Source: Trichobilharzia regenti
Lineage: Eukaryota; Platyhelminthes; Trematoda; Strigeidida; Schistosomatidae
Direction: 5' to 3'
DNA: 64,000 nucleotides
Assembly: GCA_944472135.2 (NCBI GenBank)
Contig: OX235262.1
Location: 58,686,440 to 58,750,439, forward strand
Shown: positions 10,440 through 22,014 of the stretch, one piece after another
How the letters are laid out: every line of letters begins with the position of its first letter
Numbering within the stretch: position 1 is the stretch's first letter
The notes under the pieces: generated by a model
Database searches by the model: none
The model's input: only the letters and a program-made list of their open reading frames with translations
What the model was told of the DNA's origin: nothing
Translations under genes and position numbers: made by a program

Positions 10440-10860
10440 CTTATGGATCTACTTGTTACTGAGGTATAGCCTTGTTCAATTCGAATATACGGATGATATA
10501 GTCCTTCTAGGTGGAGACACTTACAAAATATAGAATCTTCTAAACACTTTGAGTTAAAACCTTTGAATGTTTGTCATGCGATTCACTCCTGTCACATGTG
10601 CGACGATGCTAGAGGGATGAAATACATCATCTTCCAGCTTGAAGATAGGGGTTGAAGTGTGTTGATCACTTCACTGGTTTGGAAAGTCCAATCAGCCCTA
10701 ATGGATACGAAAGGTTCTTGAAGTTCTTGTGGCGCTTACTAACTTACATTATCCCTGGTGTAGAAATGATGTCCGTCTATCGATCAAAGGATGTGAGTAC
10801 TAGGCAGCAATTTGTTCTGCTCTCCTTCACTAACTTCACCGACTGAGATAGCTAGGACAC
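10440..10860 (+). mobile_element. RTE-type RT remnant, plus strand
   Basis: The plus strand has FEYTDDIVLLGG near 10475-10515 (RTE catalytic box F.DDI.LL). Near 10655 it has VDHFTGLESPISPNG, matching the V..F.YLGS.IS.. block. The final part reads toward the GHVLHMLS-type ending. The frame breaks several times. Confidence 0.6.
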
Positions 10861-10939
10861 GTGTTACACATGCTCAGTCATCTTCTTCTTCGTTAAACAA
10901 TGTTAAAAACCATGAGATTAGGTTATTATTATATTATTA

Positions 10940-11700
10940 TTATTATTTTCTTTAATTCCCCAGGGAACATAGGGCTTCAGCCACGCGTCTCCATTGTGTT
11001 CGGTTCTCTGACAACGTTTTCACCTGGCTAAGAGTTTGCCCACACGCTTTCATCTCCTCTTCACATGACCTCCTCCAAGTCACCCCACCCTCGCACTGAC
11101 GACCAACTCGCCGCTTCCCTTTCGGGTTCCACTCGAGCAATGGCTTGTCTAATGATGTCACTTGATGGTTTCCTCAGAGTATGACCAACCCATCTCCATT
11201 TTATCCTGCTTATTTGTTGCACAGTCGGTTCCTGGTTGGTTTGCTCCCAAAGATCTTTGTTGTTGATCCTTTCTGGCCATCTGATCTTGAGTATTAAGTG
11301 AAGATAACTGTTAGTGAAGGTCTGTAGTTTGTTTGATGTGCTCTTTATGACGTGGCGCCAAGTCTCTGATCCGCATAGTAAGTAGCACTGACTTCACATT
11401 GGACTTGAAAATCCTGATCTTATTTTTGATGCTGAGTGATGTTGACCTCCACACAGACTTGTGAGTAACGAAACCTTGCCTTGCTTTTCCGATTCCGGCT
11501 TTGATATCCTCGTCAGTTCCGCCTCTAGTTGAAACAATGCTCCCCAGTTGGATAGGTAAAGGAGGTTGTTTCCTTCAGGTTCCTCCCATTTATGCTTATT
11601 GTTGTCTGTTCTTGTTGTTGCTGTTGGTGTTGGCCAGGAATCTTCATCACCTACTTCTGTTTTCCCTATGTTCATCTGAAGTCCAATCTTTGATGTTGGT
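10940..11700 (-). mobile_element. RTE-type retrotransposon C-terminal fragment
   Basis: The minus strand encodes the RTE C-terminus in pieces: NIGKTEV, KIRIFKSNVKS-like, WPERINNKDLWEQTNQEPT, then a segment like [10 protein letters not shown], then LEWNPKGKRRVGRQ and a WR..RVAEALCS ending near 10960. A short ATT run and the element 3' end (CATAGGGCTTCAGCC on plus) lie at about 10923-10985. It is closely related to the copy at 34850-35690. It is truncated at the 5' end, with the RT catalytic part missing. Confidence 0.85.
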
Positions 11701-11749
11701 TAAATCAACACCTGAAATCAGTCAACTAGGTCTATCACTGTTAGTGTGA

Positions 11750-12090
11750 GCTACTTTTGCAGAGCAGCGCAGAATGCCTGGTTGAAGTCCTCGGAGTGCT
11801 AAGAATGAATTGCTTGAGATTGTTAGTGATACCACTTAAAATCGTTCTCACTGGAGCAGACTCATTCACTCTTTGTAATCTCCCAAATCGATCAAATCTT
11901 CATATTTTCCTATGTTACTACTCTTTCTCTCTAACACTCCTAATTACACTCCTTCTGAATCTCTTCATGTTCCCTTTTCTCTACTTTTTTGTGTTATATG
12001 GAGTGTATGTGTGTGTGTGGCAACTTCGACTGCTGTACTTTTGTGCAAATATCTATGTTGAAATTCAGTCAGTCATGAGTCTGAATCTGC
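11750..12090 (+). mobile_element. RTE 3' tail, opposite orientation
   Basis: The reverse complement matches the 3' tails at 1690-1980 and 8290-8590, including a TTGGCCACACTCCATATAACAC-like part. The 137-residue plus-strand frame at 11757-12170 is antisense to that tail and I do not regard it as a gene. Confidence 0.6.
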
Positions 12091-12715
12091 AAGATGACCT
12101 GTTGAAAATCAGTAAGTATTGTAATACCCACAACTTCCTGGAGCATCCAGAGCAGCATCATTACACTTAACGAAACCGGGACATTATCATTCGCTTATTC
12201 GATTGAAATCCTATACCCCATGATTTCCAACCTCTGTAAACTTAAAAAATACTAAAAATCAATCGAATCCTTTAGCTTGACGATAGAATTATTAGGTTTA
12301 TTACTAAACATGGACTCACTTATAATAGCACTTTTACTAGGATTAATGTGTTAAATTAGCTTATGTATTTTTCAGTGACATTTTTCACTGCATTATTAAC
12401 CTTCATGCGTATGTGCATAAGATTTCATTCGCGATAATTTGTAAAATTCATACGTTAGTGATTTTATGTAGATATTATTCTGTTAGGTATGATAAATTAC
12501 CTATGATTATTATTATTATTTTAATGGTATCTAGAGAATCCAATCTGATGCATTGAATTGATAAAATAGATAAGGATTAATTACGTTATTTTAAAAGTTA
12601 GCAAACTTCTATATATTTACCTAAATTAATTAGTTATTCCGCCTACAATAGAATGTACTGAGTGTTGAAATACTTGGTCTCTGTTGAAATCTCAGCACCC
12701 AAGTGCAGCCTGTTT
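12091..12715. other. No feature recognised
   Basis: AT-rich, without recognised exon or repeat. Confidence 0.4.
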
Positions 12716-12719
12716 GACG

Positions 12720-15336
12720 GTGTCCAATGGGTGATATAACAATAAAAACAAAAATAATTTACTTTATTCCAAAACAGTACTTGTGATACAGAATGGAATT
12801 CTCAGCATCTTACTATAGCACTGCATCCAGTTCGCACATTAACAACAAATAAAGTTCTACATAGATTAAGGGTAATCTCGGTTAGTTCTGACAACAACAA
12901 AATGAACAGAGTGTTTGAAGATGTTAGAAAAGTAGATGCTTGCATATTTACTGGCGTAAGCGGTAACAAAACGGTCGAGATATACAGAGTGTGAAAGAAC
13001 GAAGAAGAGTGTTTTAAGTAGAGTTTGTAAGGAAGAGAGAAACAAAACAGCACATAAGAAAAAAAAGAAAGGAAACGTTGTACCTATAAATGATATGAGT
13101 TGGAAAGACAAGATCCAATTGTTCTACTGACTGTTTATTAAGTTATCAATTTCACGCCTAATGCTTTCTTCATCGCACACAACACGAGCTAAGTAGGGAG
13201 GGTATGGTTGAGTTTTTGAACTTGCTAGTGCGAGCATATAGTTTTCTATATAAGATTCTGGCCCTGTCTGAAGAGATACAAGGGGAGAGTTGTGAATGAA
13301 GAGGGTGGTGTGAGTTAGATAAAATGGATTTAGCTCATTTTTTCACATGAGACCATATGCCTGTCAAACAGAATATTAACAAGCTGGCTAAGGGGCACGT
13401 TGCTTGCCCTGCTGACAACCTTTAACATCCTGCGAAATAAAGTATAGTCTTTCTTCCGTAGCCCAGGAAAGACTAAGGGGGAACAATAGAGAATAATAGG
13501 CAGAATACGGAAGTTAACAAATTGTAGGAGTAAGGGTTGGGTTACACCAGAATGTCTTAACTTCTTGATGTAGAAGGTAAGACGGAATATTTTCTTGGAA
13601 ATCGTCAAGATATGAGACGACCAGGAAAGATCAGAAGATAGAGTGACGCCTAGGTATTTAATTTCCGACTTGGTTTCGATTTCAGTGCCATCTATGTTGC
13701 ACATCTCGTGAGTCCTAACCAGTTTGTTTAGGTCAGATTTGTGCCTAAAGGTGAAATTAACTGTTTGGCATTTGGAGGGGTTTAAGGTGAGACCGTTTTC
13801 CTTGGACCACTGGCTGATTTCTGATAAGAAGCCATTTAGTTTAGAGCAGTCACTTTGACATTTGACAGGTAAAGATACAATTAGGTCATCAGCATATTTG
13901 ACAAAGTTAATGTCATTTGAAGATGGTAGGTCATGTAGAAAGAAAGAAAAGAGAAGTGGGGAGATTACAGCTACCTTGGGGGACACCAGCTTCAGTGAGC
14001 ACAGCAGAGGAGGATTGGCCTTTGTATACAGTGTACTGCATTCTGTTTGAGAAGTAGGAATGCAACCAGTTAGTGACCCAGGACTCGGTTTGTGTCATGA
14101 AGAGCTTATTTAGCAAGAGACATGTAGGTACAGAGTCGAAAGCAGAAGTGAAGTCAAGAAACGTGCAGCGGACGTATTTGGCACCTTTATCTAATGATGA
14201 GACGACACTGTTGCGTAAGACGGCTGCAGCGTCTAAAGTGCTCCTACCCTGTCTATATGCAAATTGTTTGGGGTCTTCGAAACTTTTAAGGGAGGGTTCG
14301 AGTTTAAGAAGTACTAGTTTTTCCACAAGCTTTCAAAACAGGGAAGTGATGGCAATGGGTCTGAACTTTACGTTCTTGCTATTACCAGGTTTAGGGACAG
14401 CGACTATTTTAATGTCTTTCCATGCAACAGGTACAACGTTTTTGGAGAAAGAAGCATTTAGGATGTTAGTAAGTGGAGAACATATAGCATCTGCACATTG
14501 TTTTAGAACATATGCAGGTGCACCATCAAGGCCAAGGCTACGTAAGGGCTTAAGCATTTTAAGACATTTTTGAACATCAAGAGTATTAAAGTCATGAAAG
14601 TTATCAGCTACATGATTTGTAACGTTAGAAGTAATTATAGTAGAAGGAGAACGTATAAATGACTGATTAAGAACGTTAACATCATAAGAGGGAAAAACAT
14701 TACATCGCTTACTATTGGCAGTAATTTCATTGAAAAGTTTCCACATGCTGATAGGAGATTTGCATGATAAAAGTGTATGGTTATACATAGCATCGAGATT
14801 TTTGATTTCAGATTTGATTTGAACATTAATCTTTTTAAATCCTAACTTATCTTTGGATTTATATAATGTTTCTTTTTGCCTGCTAAGTTGTTTGAGATGA
14901 GGAGACGAGAAGCGGTCGAAGTGTTTGAATAGTGTTTGTTTGGGATAGAATATATCAAGTCAGAACTTAAAATAGTCCGTTATATTGGCGATTGTGTCAT
15001 CTAATGTACTTTCATAGAATAGATCCCAGTTGGTATCTTTTAACATGCATCTTAGGTTGAGTAAGTTGTCAGATGTGTAGCATCTTTGTTGTGCTTTCAT
15101 AGACAGGTGTGTGAAGACTTTAATATTCGTTTTACTGTCTATTCTTGGTAAAAACGCGAACAACACAGTGATCAGAGATAAGTATCGGTGCACGTTTACG
15201 TCTTTCATATATTCCTTCGTCGTTTGTGAAAACTAAATCGAGTGTTTTGTCAAGTCGAGTGGGAAATTTGACTATGTTTGTGTAACCAAGTGCTTCAAGA
15301 AAAGAGCAATCCGAGGAGTTGAATGTTGTAATTTGG
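12720..15336 (-). mobile_element. CR1/Jockey-type non-LTR retrotransposon, element 1 (5'-truncated)
   Basis: On the minus strand it runs from the end of the endonuclease domain (a segment with LDLVF and SDHCVV near 15240-15160) through a linker and the complete RT core to a 3'UTR ending near 12725. The 3' end (ACTTTATTCCAAAACAGTAC on plus) is shared with element 2 at 29403. The left 3'UTR has small open frames without meaning. The 5' side is cut off exactly where the palindromic SINE derivative at 15337 begins. Confidence 0.85.
13330..15208 (-). pseudogene. Reverse transcriptase ORF of CR1/Jockey-like element 1, frameshifted
   Basis: Read leftward: linker (LKDTNWDLFYESTLDD...), RT motif 1/2 region (VPKPGNSKNVKFRPIAITS near 14350), AYRQGRSTLDAAAVL (about 14265), LDFTSAFDSVP (about 14145), EAGVPQGS (13990), and the catalytic YADD at 13896-13885. 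Then come LNPSKCQTVNF and IKYLGVTLSSDLSW, and a C-terminal segment ending at 13330. The frame changes near 14330 and again between 13930 and 13990, and there is a stop near 14960. The enzyme would copy element RNA by target-primed reverse transcription; this copy cannot make a full protein. Long plus-strand frames here (14073-14573) are antisense artefacts. Confidence 0.9.
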
Positions 15337-15552
15337 TTGATGATGACTAGCAGTAGAATCCAGGATGCATATTTACTCCTATTTCACACTTGTCAACTTG
15401 GTGTGTATCTGTATCCACAAGGAGTGATAGTGTTCTCAATATGACTAGAAATGAGTAGGAATATGACTCCTTGGGGATACAGGTATATCCAGATAACAAG
15501 TCTCAAGTAGGACTAAATGCTCATCCTGGATTTTATTGCTAGTCATCATCAA
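15337..15552. repeat. Near-perfect palindrome built from hammerhead-SINE ends
   Basis: Left edge TTGATGATGACTAGCAG and right edge reading ATTGCTAGTCATCATCAA are reverse complements. The pairing continues inward (GAATCCAGGATG with CATCCTGGATTT, then CACACTTGTCA.. with ..ATAACAAGTCT, and GTATCC with GGATAC). The centre is near 15444. CCAGGATG next to ACTAGCAG is the cleavage-end sequence of the Sm-alpha-type hammerhead SINE (compare 54485). The hammerhead core itself is degraded. Confidence 0.75.
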
Positions 15553-15940
15553 GTAAGTAATTATTAGTGAACTTATATTATGAATCTTATCCCTTTTCAG
15601 TAACGTTCCTCTTAGATGAATGAATACAAATGAAGTAAAACTACTGAAAGAATTTGCAAACTCTTTCAGGTAATAAAATTGTAATTAGGTATGTTCTATT
15701 TGATCTGATTATATTGCGAAACTTTAGTTAAACAATTTTTTCTATCTACTGACTTCTAATATTCATTATAAAAAGGGAGGCACCATAGTACACAGAGAGG
15801 CTGGTCTTCGGTGTATCCAGGACTATCTGATTTTCAACAGTTTTCTAAATGACATCAGTTTGTGGTTTAACTTCATATCGCTCAAGTCACTGTAAGGCAG
15901 TAATTTAGAATTATCCTGATGATCATTAGTGATGCATTAT
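15553..15940. other. No feature recognised
   Basis: No exon or repeat family that I can name. Confidence 0.4.
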
Positions 15941-15944
15941 GAAA

Positions 15945-16260
15945 TGACGTTTCTGGAGTCCTAGTGAGAAGTCGGGACTAGCAGGCTACGTCAAATCAGG
16001 TTTGAAGATAGATACTTGCCTAGGACATTGCTTGACGATAGCACTTCATATTGCAAAATGATAGAAGTCAGAATTCATGAACAGGCTGTTGGACACAGGT
16101 CCATCACCTGAGTGGTCAATAGGCTTACCTCGTAACCTGAAAGTTTTTGGTGAGTTCTGATGAAAATTCCCAATCTAAAACAGGACATCTATCCAGTACT
16201 TCTTGGCTTTCAATGAACTTTTAATTGTTGCTAGTTTGTGTTCTGACTTGAAATCAGTTA
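15945..16260 (+). repeat. SINE-C, old diverged copy
   Basis: Leader GGAGTCCTAGTGAGAAG, then AGAAGTCAGAATTCATG, head TGAGTGGTCAATAGG...CTCGTAACC, and a damaged hammerhead-like core (CTGATGAAAATTCCC). Confidence 0.6.
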
Positions 16261-16479
16261 AGTCTTTACAAATCAACACTTGAAAATGTCATGTCACATA
16301 GCTTAATGATGCCTCTATACACTTGCTGGATAGTACTTAATCAAGACTTCATATTATCCATTTATCAAATAATATGCCTTAATTTTAGAAAATCCTGAAA
16401 GCTTGGAACATTTGCCAACTTTTCTCTTCATCTTTAGGCCATACTGAAACGAAAACTTGACAAAGAAATTGGTATTTTG

Positions 16480-16720
16480 GGGTCGCGATAAATCAAAAAT
16501 CGGTAGAAGTTAGAATTCATGCGCTGGCCATTGAACCGGGTCTCATTGGCTGAATGGTCTACGAACCCACTAGCCTTGTAACTTGAAAGTCCTGGGTTTG
16601 AGGTCCGGTGGTGGTTGCATACTGCCGATGATTCCCAAACTAGGATGAAACAGCTGTCCAGTACACCCAGCTGGTTTTTAATGGTATGATGATGATGATA
16701 TGATATGATGACATAAATCC
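16480..16720 (+). repeat. SINE-C, 5'-truncated copy
   Basis: AGAAGTTAGAATTCATG, tRNA-like head GGCTGAATGGTCTACGAAC...CCTTGTAAC, and a damaged core (CTGCCGATGATTCCC...ACTAGGATGAAACAGCTG). It ends in a (GAT)n run near 16685-16710. Confidence 0.7.
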
Positions 16721-17715
16721 CTGATCAACTCGTTAAAACAAAACTTCTCCTTTCAAACTAACTATAGAAAAATATTTCTGTGTGTATACCTTATCTTCAA
16801 GGCACCATTTCCACAGATCTTCTGTGTTGTGCTACTTCAGGGCTTCGTAATGTGTTTCTTCCACGTCCCCCGTGTATCTCCACAATGCTGTATCATTCAC
16901 CTTCTTTAAAATCAAATTTATCTCCTTGCCACTTGATTTTTTATAGCGATGAACGTCCGTTTACATACTACTGATAAATCTTATCAGTAGCACTCGCCAC
17001 ATTACGACTTACATCCTTATTAAAGAGCATTTTCTCATTTTTTTTGGCAATACCCTTGATCTATTAAATAGACATGCCTGAGGTATATTTTTCTGATGTC
17101 ATTTCTTCTAAGGAGAGTAAAGGCTCCCAAGTAAAGATCTCTTTCTTCATGCTTATTTCTCATTGGTTCTGCTTTTGGACATAGATGCCTCACTAGTAAT
17201 CATTCACTAACTTAAATTCAAAGTGTATTAATAGGTAGAATTATTGTTATAAGAGGACAAAAAGCACAAATCTATTCAAGCGACAGTTAAGTTCCTATCT
17301 GAGTGAATAGTGTAAGCCGAAATTGGTCAGACAACTGAAGCTCACATTTAACCATTGAACTTGGACTAGTGCTTAAACACAGTAGTCTTGTTAGTCAACA
17401 TTCAGTAATTAGTTTTTCATATATTTATTCTTCTTAATGAATTTGAACAAAGCAAGAACTACAGTTTTAGCAGAATAAAATGGTACCATCTTTTATTTCG
17501 TTGCCTTCTCGTCAGCTGCTTACATGGCAAAGACATTATTAAATATATCTACAACAACAATTTTAACGTACTTGCACAGAGTTAAGTTTAAACAAAAATC
17601 AATCGATCAATATACTTATACACTAAAAATATATACATATATAAATATGCAATATTAACCACTATTCCGAACAATAATAATCAAACACAATGGAAACTTT
17701 TAGCATTTCACATTC
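16721..17715. other. No feature recognised
   Basis: AT-rich. A short plus-strand frame at 16780-16974 has no family signature. Confidence 0.35.
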
Positions 17716-17719
17716 GGAG

Positions 17720-18026
17720 GAAAGAGAGGTGAAATTATCCAGTTACCATGTCAAAGAAAGGCTGATAACCGCTTCTTTCTGGACGCATAAATCAGGTTTC
17801 AGGCGCTTGATGGAAATGACTTCAGCAAACTTAAGCAGAATTGAGCTATTTTGCTTATAGATAATTTTGAACGACTTTTCAACGTTCACCTCATGACCCG
17901 TGTCGAGAAGATGCCTGGTGATGGCACTGTTTAAAGCATTTGTTCCCTTTAGACGTAAGCTTTTTAGTACATGTTCAGAAAATCGTAGATATGCTCTTAT
18001 TTTTTTAAAACAAACATATTCCATTA
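17720..18026 (-). mobile_element. Penelope-like element C-terminal fragment (another family)
   Basis: The frame at 18024-17743 includes AITRHLLDTGHEVNVEKSFKIIY and ILLKFAEVISIKRLKPDLCVQKE. This equals the end of the GIY-YIG region (..I..HL..TGH.....FKIIY......L..AE...I....P.L..Q). It abuts the family A PLE at 18027, which appears to have inserted into it. Confidence 0.7.
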
Positions 18027-19290
18027 TAATAAAGGGTTTATTTTGTATTTCCCGATGAATGAAAAAAACAAAACGATACTGTTGCTTTTACTGAAGTTTC
18101 GCTATTTAATGCCTGCAAAAGCTTCATCAAAGTATTATTAAACAAGAATTTACAAAATCCACTCAGCTAATATATAACAACTTAATCACTGTTCATCAGT
18201 ATGGGGGCATTTTCGCCTAGTCAAATCGACCAATTGGTAAAGATAACAAAACGAAGTGTAGATTGTTGGGTGTGATAAGTGTGTAAAATTATGCAAAGGC
18301 AGTGTGTGTTTACATAGTGGAATTGTTTATCACATTCGTGTTGATTTCGTCATTTCATGGGTGGAGAGGGGTGGATGGGTGTTGAAACCAGATCGAATTC
18401 TGTTTCACTTCATCATTCCTATTCAGACAATTTGGATTCCACTTGATATGGAGTGCTTCTGACGATATCAGAGGTTCTTTGTGATTTCTGAGATGTTTCT
18501 GGATTATTTCAATATTGTCAAAAATATTGATATGAGAACAGAACTTGTTCACTGTGGTAGAGTTTAATTCCACAATGGAATAGTCAAAATCAATTTTGTG
18601 GCCTGACTCTACAGAGTGTAGACGGATTGCTGATGATTTTTCAGTCTTTTCTAGTTCCACTCTTATTTATTTCTCGGTGGTCGAAGAAACGCTTTACGGT
18701 GTTCATTTCTTCTGATTAGCTTGATTTCTCTGTATTTCGATGTTTGTCCGATGTATATCGCATCACATTCCAAGCATTCTATTTCATAGACACAATTCGA
18801 CAGAGCATCTTCAGGGATTTGGTGTCTAATATGGACGAGATTGGTTTGCAGTGTGTCTGATGTTTTGAAGACAACTGTGATGTCGAGCTTATTGAGTAGT
18901 CTTCTGATATCGTCTGACGTCTCTGCTCTATATGGAATGACGAGTGTTGAGGTTCATGTTTTCGGAGTACGTATACGACCACATTTAATGTCAGTGTTGA
19001 TTTTCGTGATGAAGTTCTTGGGGTAGATGTTGTGCTTGAGAATCTCGGTAATGTTTGATATTTCTCCTTCTTCTTTTTTTCTTTCTCATCCGTTATCAGA
19101 GTGTGCGCTTGTGTAAGAAGACTTGAAACGACTGATAGGTTTGTGCTTATGGAGTGTGATGATCTGAAGTCTAAATATTTATTGGAGTGGGTTTTCTTCC
19201 TGAATGTAGATATAGTGAAATGTTCGTTTTCTCTCGTTTTAACTAGCCAGGCAGTCTAGAAATGGTAGTTCACCGATGTCTGATTCTTTT
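18027..19290 (-). mobile_element. Penelope-like element, family A, copy 2 (inverted twin of 6630-7915)
   Basis: Coordinates pair with copy 1 at a constant sum of 25937, and the encoded segments (18982-18779, 18660-18355) are identical or nearly so. It retains the GIY-YIG stretch near 18800-18667 and the hammerhead motif at 18134-18089. It starts later in the RT than copy 1 (near the ELPFLDCL motif, about 19270), so the RT catalytic box is missing. Confidence 0.88.
18089..18134 (-). ncRNA. Hammerhead ribozyme motif of PLE family A, copy 2
   Basis: Minus strand: TACT, TTGATGA, a stem II region that is less well paired than in copy 1 (GCTTTTGC... against ..ATAGC), GAAA, CTTC, then AGTA. Stem I is intact. 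The base after GAAAC is T where copy 1 has G, so the minimal stem III is altered. Confidence 0.5.
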
Positions 19291-19844
19291 AAAGGTAAGA
19301 ATCATACTAAGACTTTATGTCATTTTGAGCATGTTTTTCGTTTTCTCTGCATAGTAGAAAATGTATTGTTAATATATTTTTCTCTCGAGTTCTGAGTGGA
19401 ACACAGACCTTTGGGGCGGCATCCCGACTGCATTCGATTCTCTGGTGTTGACTTCAAATGGCTACATATGCCTCATAACCTAAATTCACATATTCTCCAT
19501 AAAACTTCAAGGGATAAAAGAATATAACTGCATGTTGACTTCTGAATCACAGAACAACTCCTTTGTGCTTCTTACCCGAAAAAGTTCACCAGCAGTGTAG
19601 AAGTGTAAACAATATCGAAATGTATTTAGTATCAGAAGTTAGGAGTCAACCGTCTAGAAGTCTTGATTGACCAAGATTTCTTTGAAGGCGATATTACTGT
19701 CATTACTGTATTGACCTCTTACATTGAATAGGAAAATACAGCGCATCGTAGTGTAATATCTTTGAATCTGATAACTATATTTCAAACTTAACCTGTGAAT
19801 ATTAAAATTGTGTGGTTGTAAAAATAATAATAATAACTTTTGAT
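19291..19844. other. Mostly unassigned, with an RTE tail relic
   Basis: About 19375-19450 (GAGTGGAACACAGACC...CGATTCTCTGGT) resembles the 3' end of the RTE copies at 10960 and 34900, minus orientation. The remainder shows nothing recognisable. Confidence 0.4.
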
Positions 19845-20140
19845 TGGACACTAGTAACTAGTGTGATGTGTCTAGTCCTTTTCTTTGGTGCAGACTGAAT
19901 TCTATCAGTCAGGTTTGCAGTGTGGCCACCATTCTAGGTAGCTTGCCACCACATTGCACATTGATTTGGTGATATTAGATAGCTGCAAGCAATCGGCTGA
20001 TGGCTGTCTAATATCATCAAATCAATGTGCGCCGTGATGGCGAGCTACCTAGAATGGTGGCTACATTGCAAACCTGACTGATAGAATTCAGCCTGCACCA
20101 AAGAAAGGAATAGATACGTCACACTAGTTACTAGTGTTGA
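19845..20140. repeat. Foldback palindrome, arms about 140 bp
   Basis: The left arm (GACACTAGTAACTAGTGTGA ... CCACCATTCTAGGTAGC ... TGATATTAGATAGC) is reverse-complemented by the right arm (GCTGTCTAATATCA ... GCTACCTAGAATGGTGG ... TCACACTAGTTACTAGTGT). The centre is near 19995 with only about a dozen unpaired bases. Partial relatives occur at 50520-50885 and 51700-51760. Confidence 0.85.
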
Positions 20141-20345
20141 ATCAAATTATCCAGTATAGTCTCCTACAGGATGTCAGTCGCGAGCCCAAATAGCTCACTG
20201 GGTGACGCGGGTTCGAATCTCAGAGGGGTGGGACATGAGTTCCTTCAAAGTTGCAGATACGCCTTGCTGACTGGTGAGTGCTAACTAGCAAGAAACCTGA
20301 GTCCAGCAAGGCTTCCTGCCGAGTGTCTCCAACTATCTAATAATA
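20141..20345 (+). repeat. SINE-D copy (tRNA-derived)
   Basis: Head with CACTGGGTGACGCGGGTTCGAATCTC (B-box GGTTCGAATC at 20209-20218). The body has CCTTGCTGACTGGTGAGTGC and ends CTTCCTGCCGAGTGTCTCC. It is shared with 33170-33330 and 51760-51965. Confidence 0.7.
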
Positions 20346-22012
20346 GTAGCTTTATTACGTACAATAAGTGTACACTGTATGCATAATTTTCAGCTCAGTT
20401 TATTGCACAATATCTTCTCTTCATCCAGGAGTTTCAAGTAAAAACAGCCATCCCAGTATATCATGCGAAGCAGTGTTGTTAGATCCAAAGAATCAAATAA
20501 TCTGTTACGGTATTCTTCCTTGGTCCCCAGAATTAAATAAAAATAGGTTGCAAACCAATTAAAAATGTGTGTGAATACATTTGGCGACCCATGTACGTAA
20601 ACGAATGAATATAACAATGAGAACTAAAGAAAATAAGATGCATTATCTCGGGTGGAAATTAAGGCAGTCAGTAATTCAAGCAGACTGGCAAGCTGACCGA
20701 CGTCTTACAAAAACAATCCAATTTTCACTAGTGGCTGAATATGGGGTGAATTTCTTGAAGCACTGATGTGATTCGTAGGATAGTGGTGTATTCCTATCCT
20801 CAGCTGACAGAAGTTAGAACGCATCAGTCATTGTATACCAACCATGTGACTGAATGGTGACGTCGTTATCTTGTAACCTAAAGATAATAGCTTCATTCTC
20901 TGGCAAAGTCATGGGTGTATGTTGACGGTAAACCGAAAGCTGGAGCAAAGTAGTTTTCTAGCGTCGCCTTCTCTTCACAGCTTTTATAGCTGATATTGCT
21001 TCTTGATATAATTCTCTTCAGGTGATGAATTTATATCATCACTTAGGACTTATGTGGCACAACAAATTTCATATAATGAATAATTCATGCAACGCAAGCT
21101 TCAAAGGGACCTAAAAGAATGTAAAAATACACATTTAATCAATATAACATCATGTCTAAATTATTAAAAGTGTCTTGAAGGTTAAAATATCTTCATAATA
21201 AAACCTTAAAAACAAGCATATTCACCTCATTGATTGTATCACTATTATATATTATTAAAATGAATTGTTTAATAGTACATTCTCTTAAAGTGAGAAATAC
21301 AAAGGCTTTTAAAGCACTACTTAGAGGAACTGCTTTTTTGTTCTGCACGTATTTTCGCCTTTTTTTATCTTGTTAGCTGAAATATTTCGCTGTTAGAAAG
21401 TGGTAAACAGTTATATCATTCATGGGCAAGTTGTTCAGAAGGGTAATGAAAGCTTCACCATTAAATCACCCAACTTAGAAAACATAACCACGTCGAAGCA
21501 TATTCCCGCCACCCCCCCCCCGCCCTCTTGAGCTAAAAATCATCTCCATTGCTTCAGAAATTCACTCAATCTACAAGATGTATGCAGATATTCAGGTTAA
21601 TTGAAGAAAACTGACGGTTATTAGCTCTAAGACGGATTTATTTAAGTGAAATCTACTGAGTGTCTGCTATTTCTGTCACTGGACGATAGAAAGCATTATA
21701 AATGAGTGTGAAAAATTCAACAAAGCGATCTCTACGCATAATCTTTACTTCAAAGCTCTACAGTTAATTAGGAGGTTTATATATACAATCGATTACGAAA
21801 GTTAGAGGTTATTATCAGTTAGTAACAAAGTAAATCAAGGTGTGTGAATAATAATAATGTATAAGGAATAGTGAGCAGTCTTAAGTAATTCAGTGGGTTG
21901 ACAACTAATTAGCCAAGTAGTCATTTGAAAATAATAGTTGATTGGAAACAAGAAAATAAAAAAGTGAAAATGGGTTGCAACAAAAATTAAAAGGGCTACC
22001 TATAATTTTTTT
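20346..22012. other. Unassigned, with an old SINE-C trace
   Basis: About 20800-20960 has a diverged SINE-C pattern (AGAAGTTAGAACGCATC ... GTGACTGAATGGTGACG...CTTGTAACC). There is a short poly-C tract near 21512-21522. No exon recognised. Confidence 0.4.
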
Positions 22013-22014
22013 CA

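Noticed and set aside
11757..12170. 137-codon plus-strand frame rich in Leu/Phe, resembling a membrane protein
   Set aside because: The sequence is the reverse complement of an RTE 3' tail found at 1690-1980 and 8290-8590. The hydrophobicity comes from T-rich DNA.
14073..14573. 166-codon plus-strand frame
   Set aside because: It is antisense to the clear reverse transcriptase on the minus strand.
20200..20220. Possible tRNA genes (good B boxes such as GGTTCGAATC)
   Set aside because: They lack a complete cloverleaf and acceptor stem, and occur as heads of repeated SINEs.
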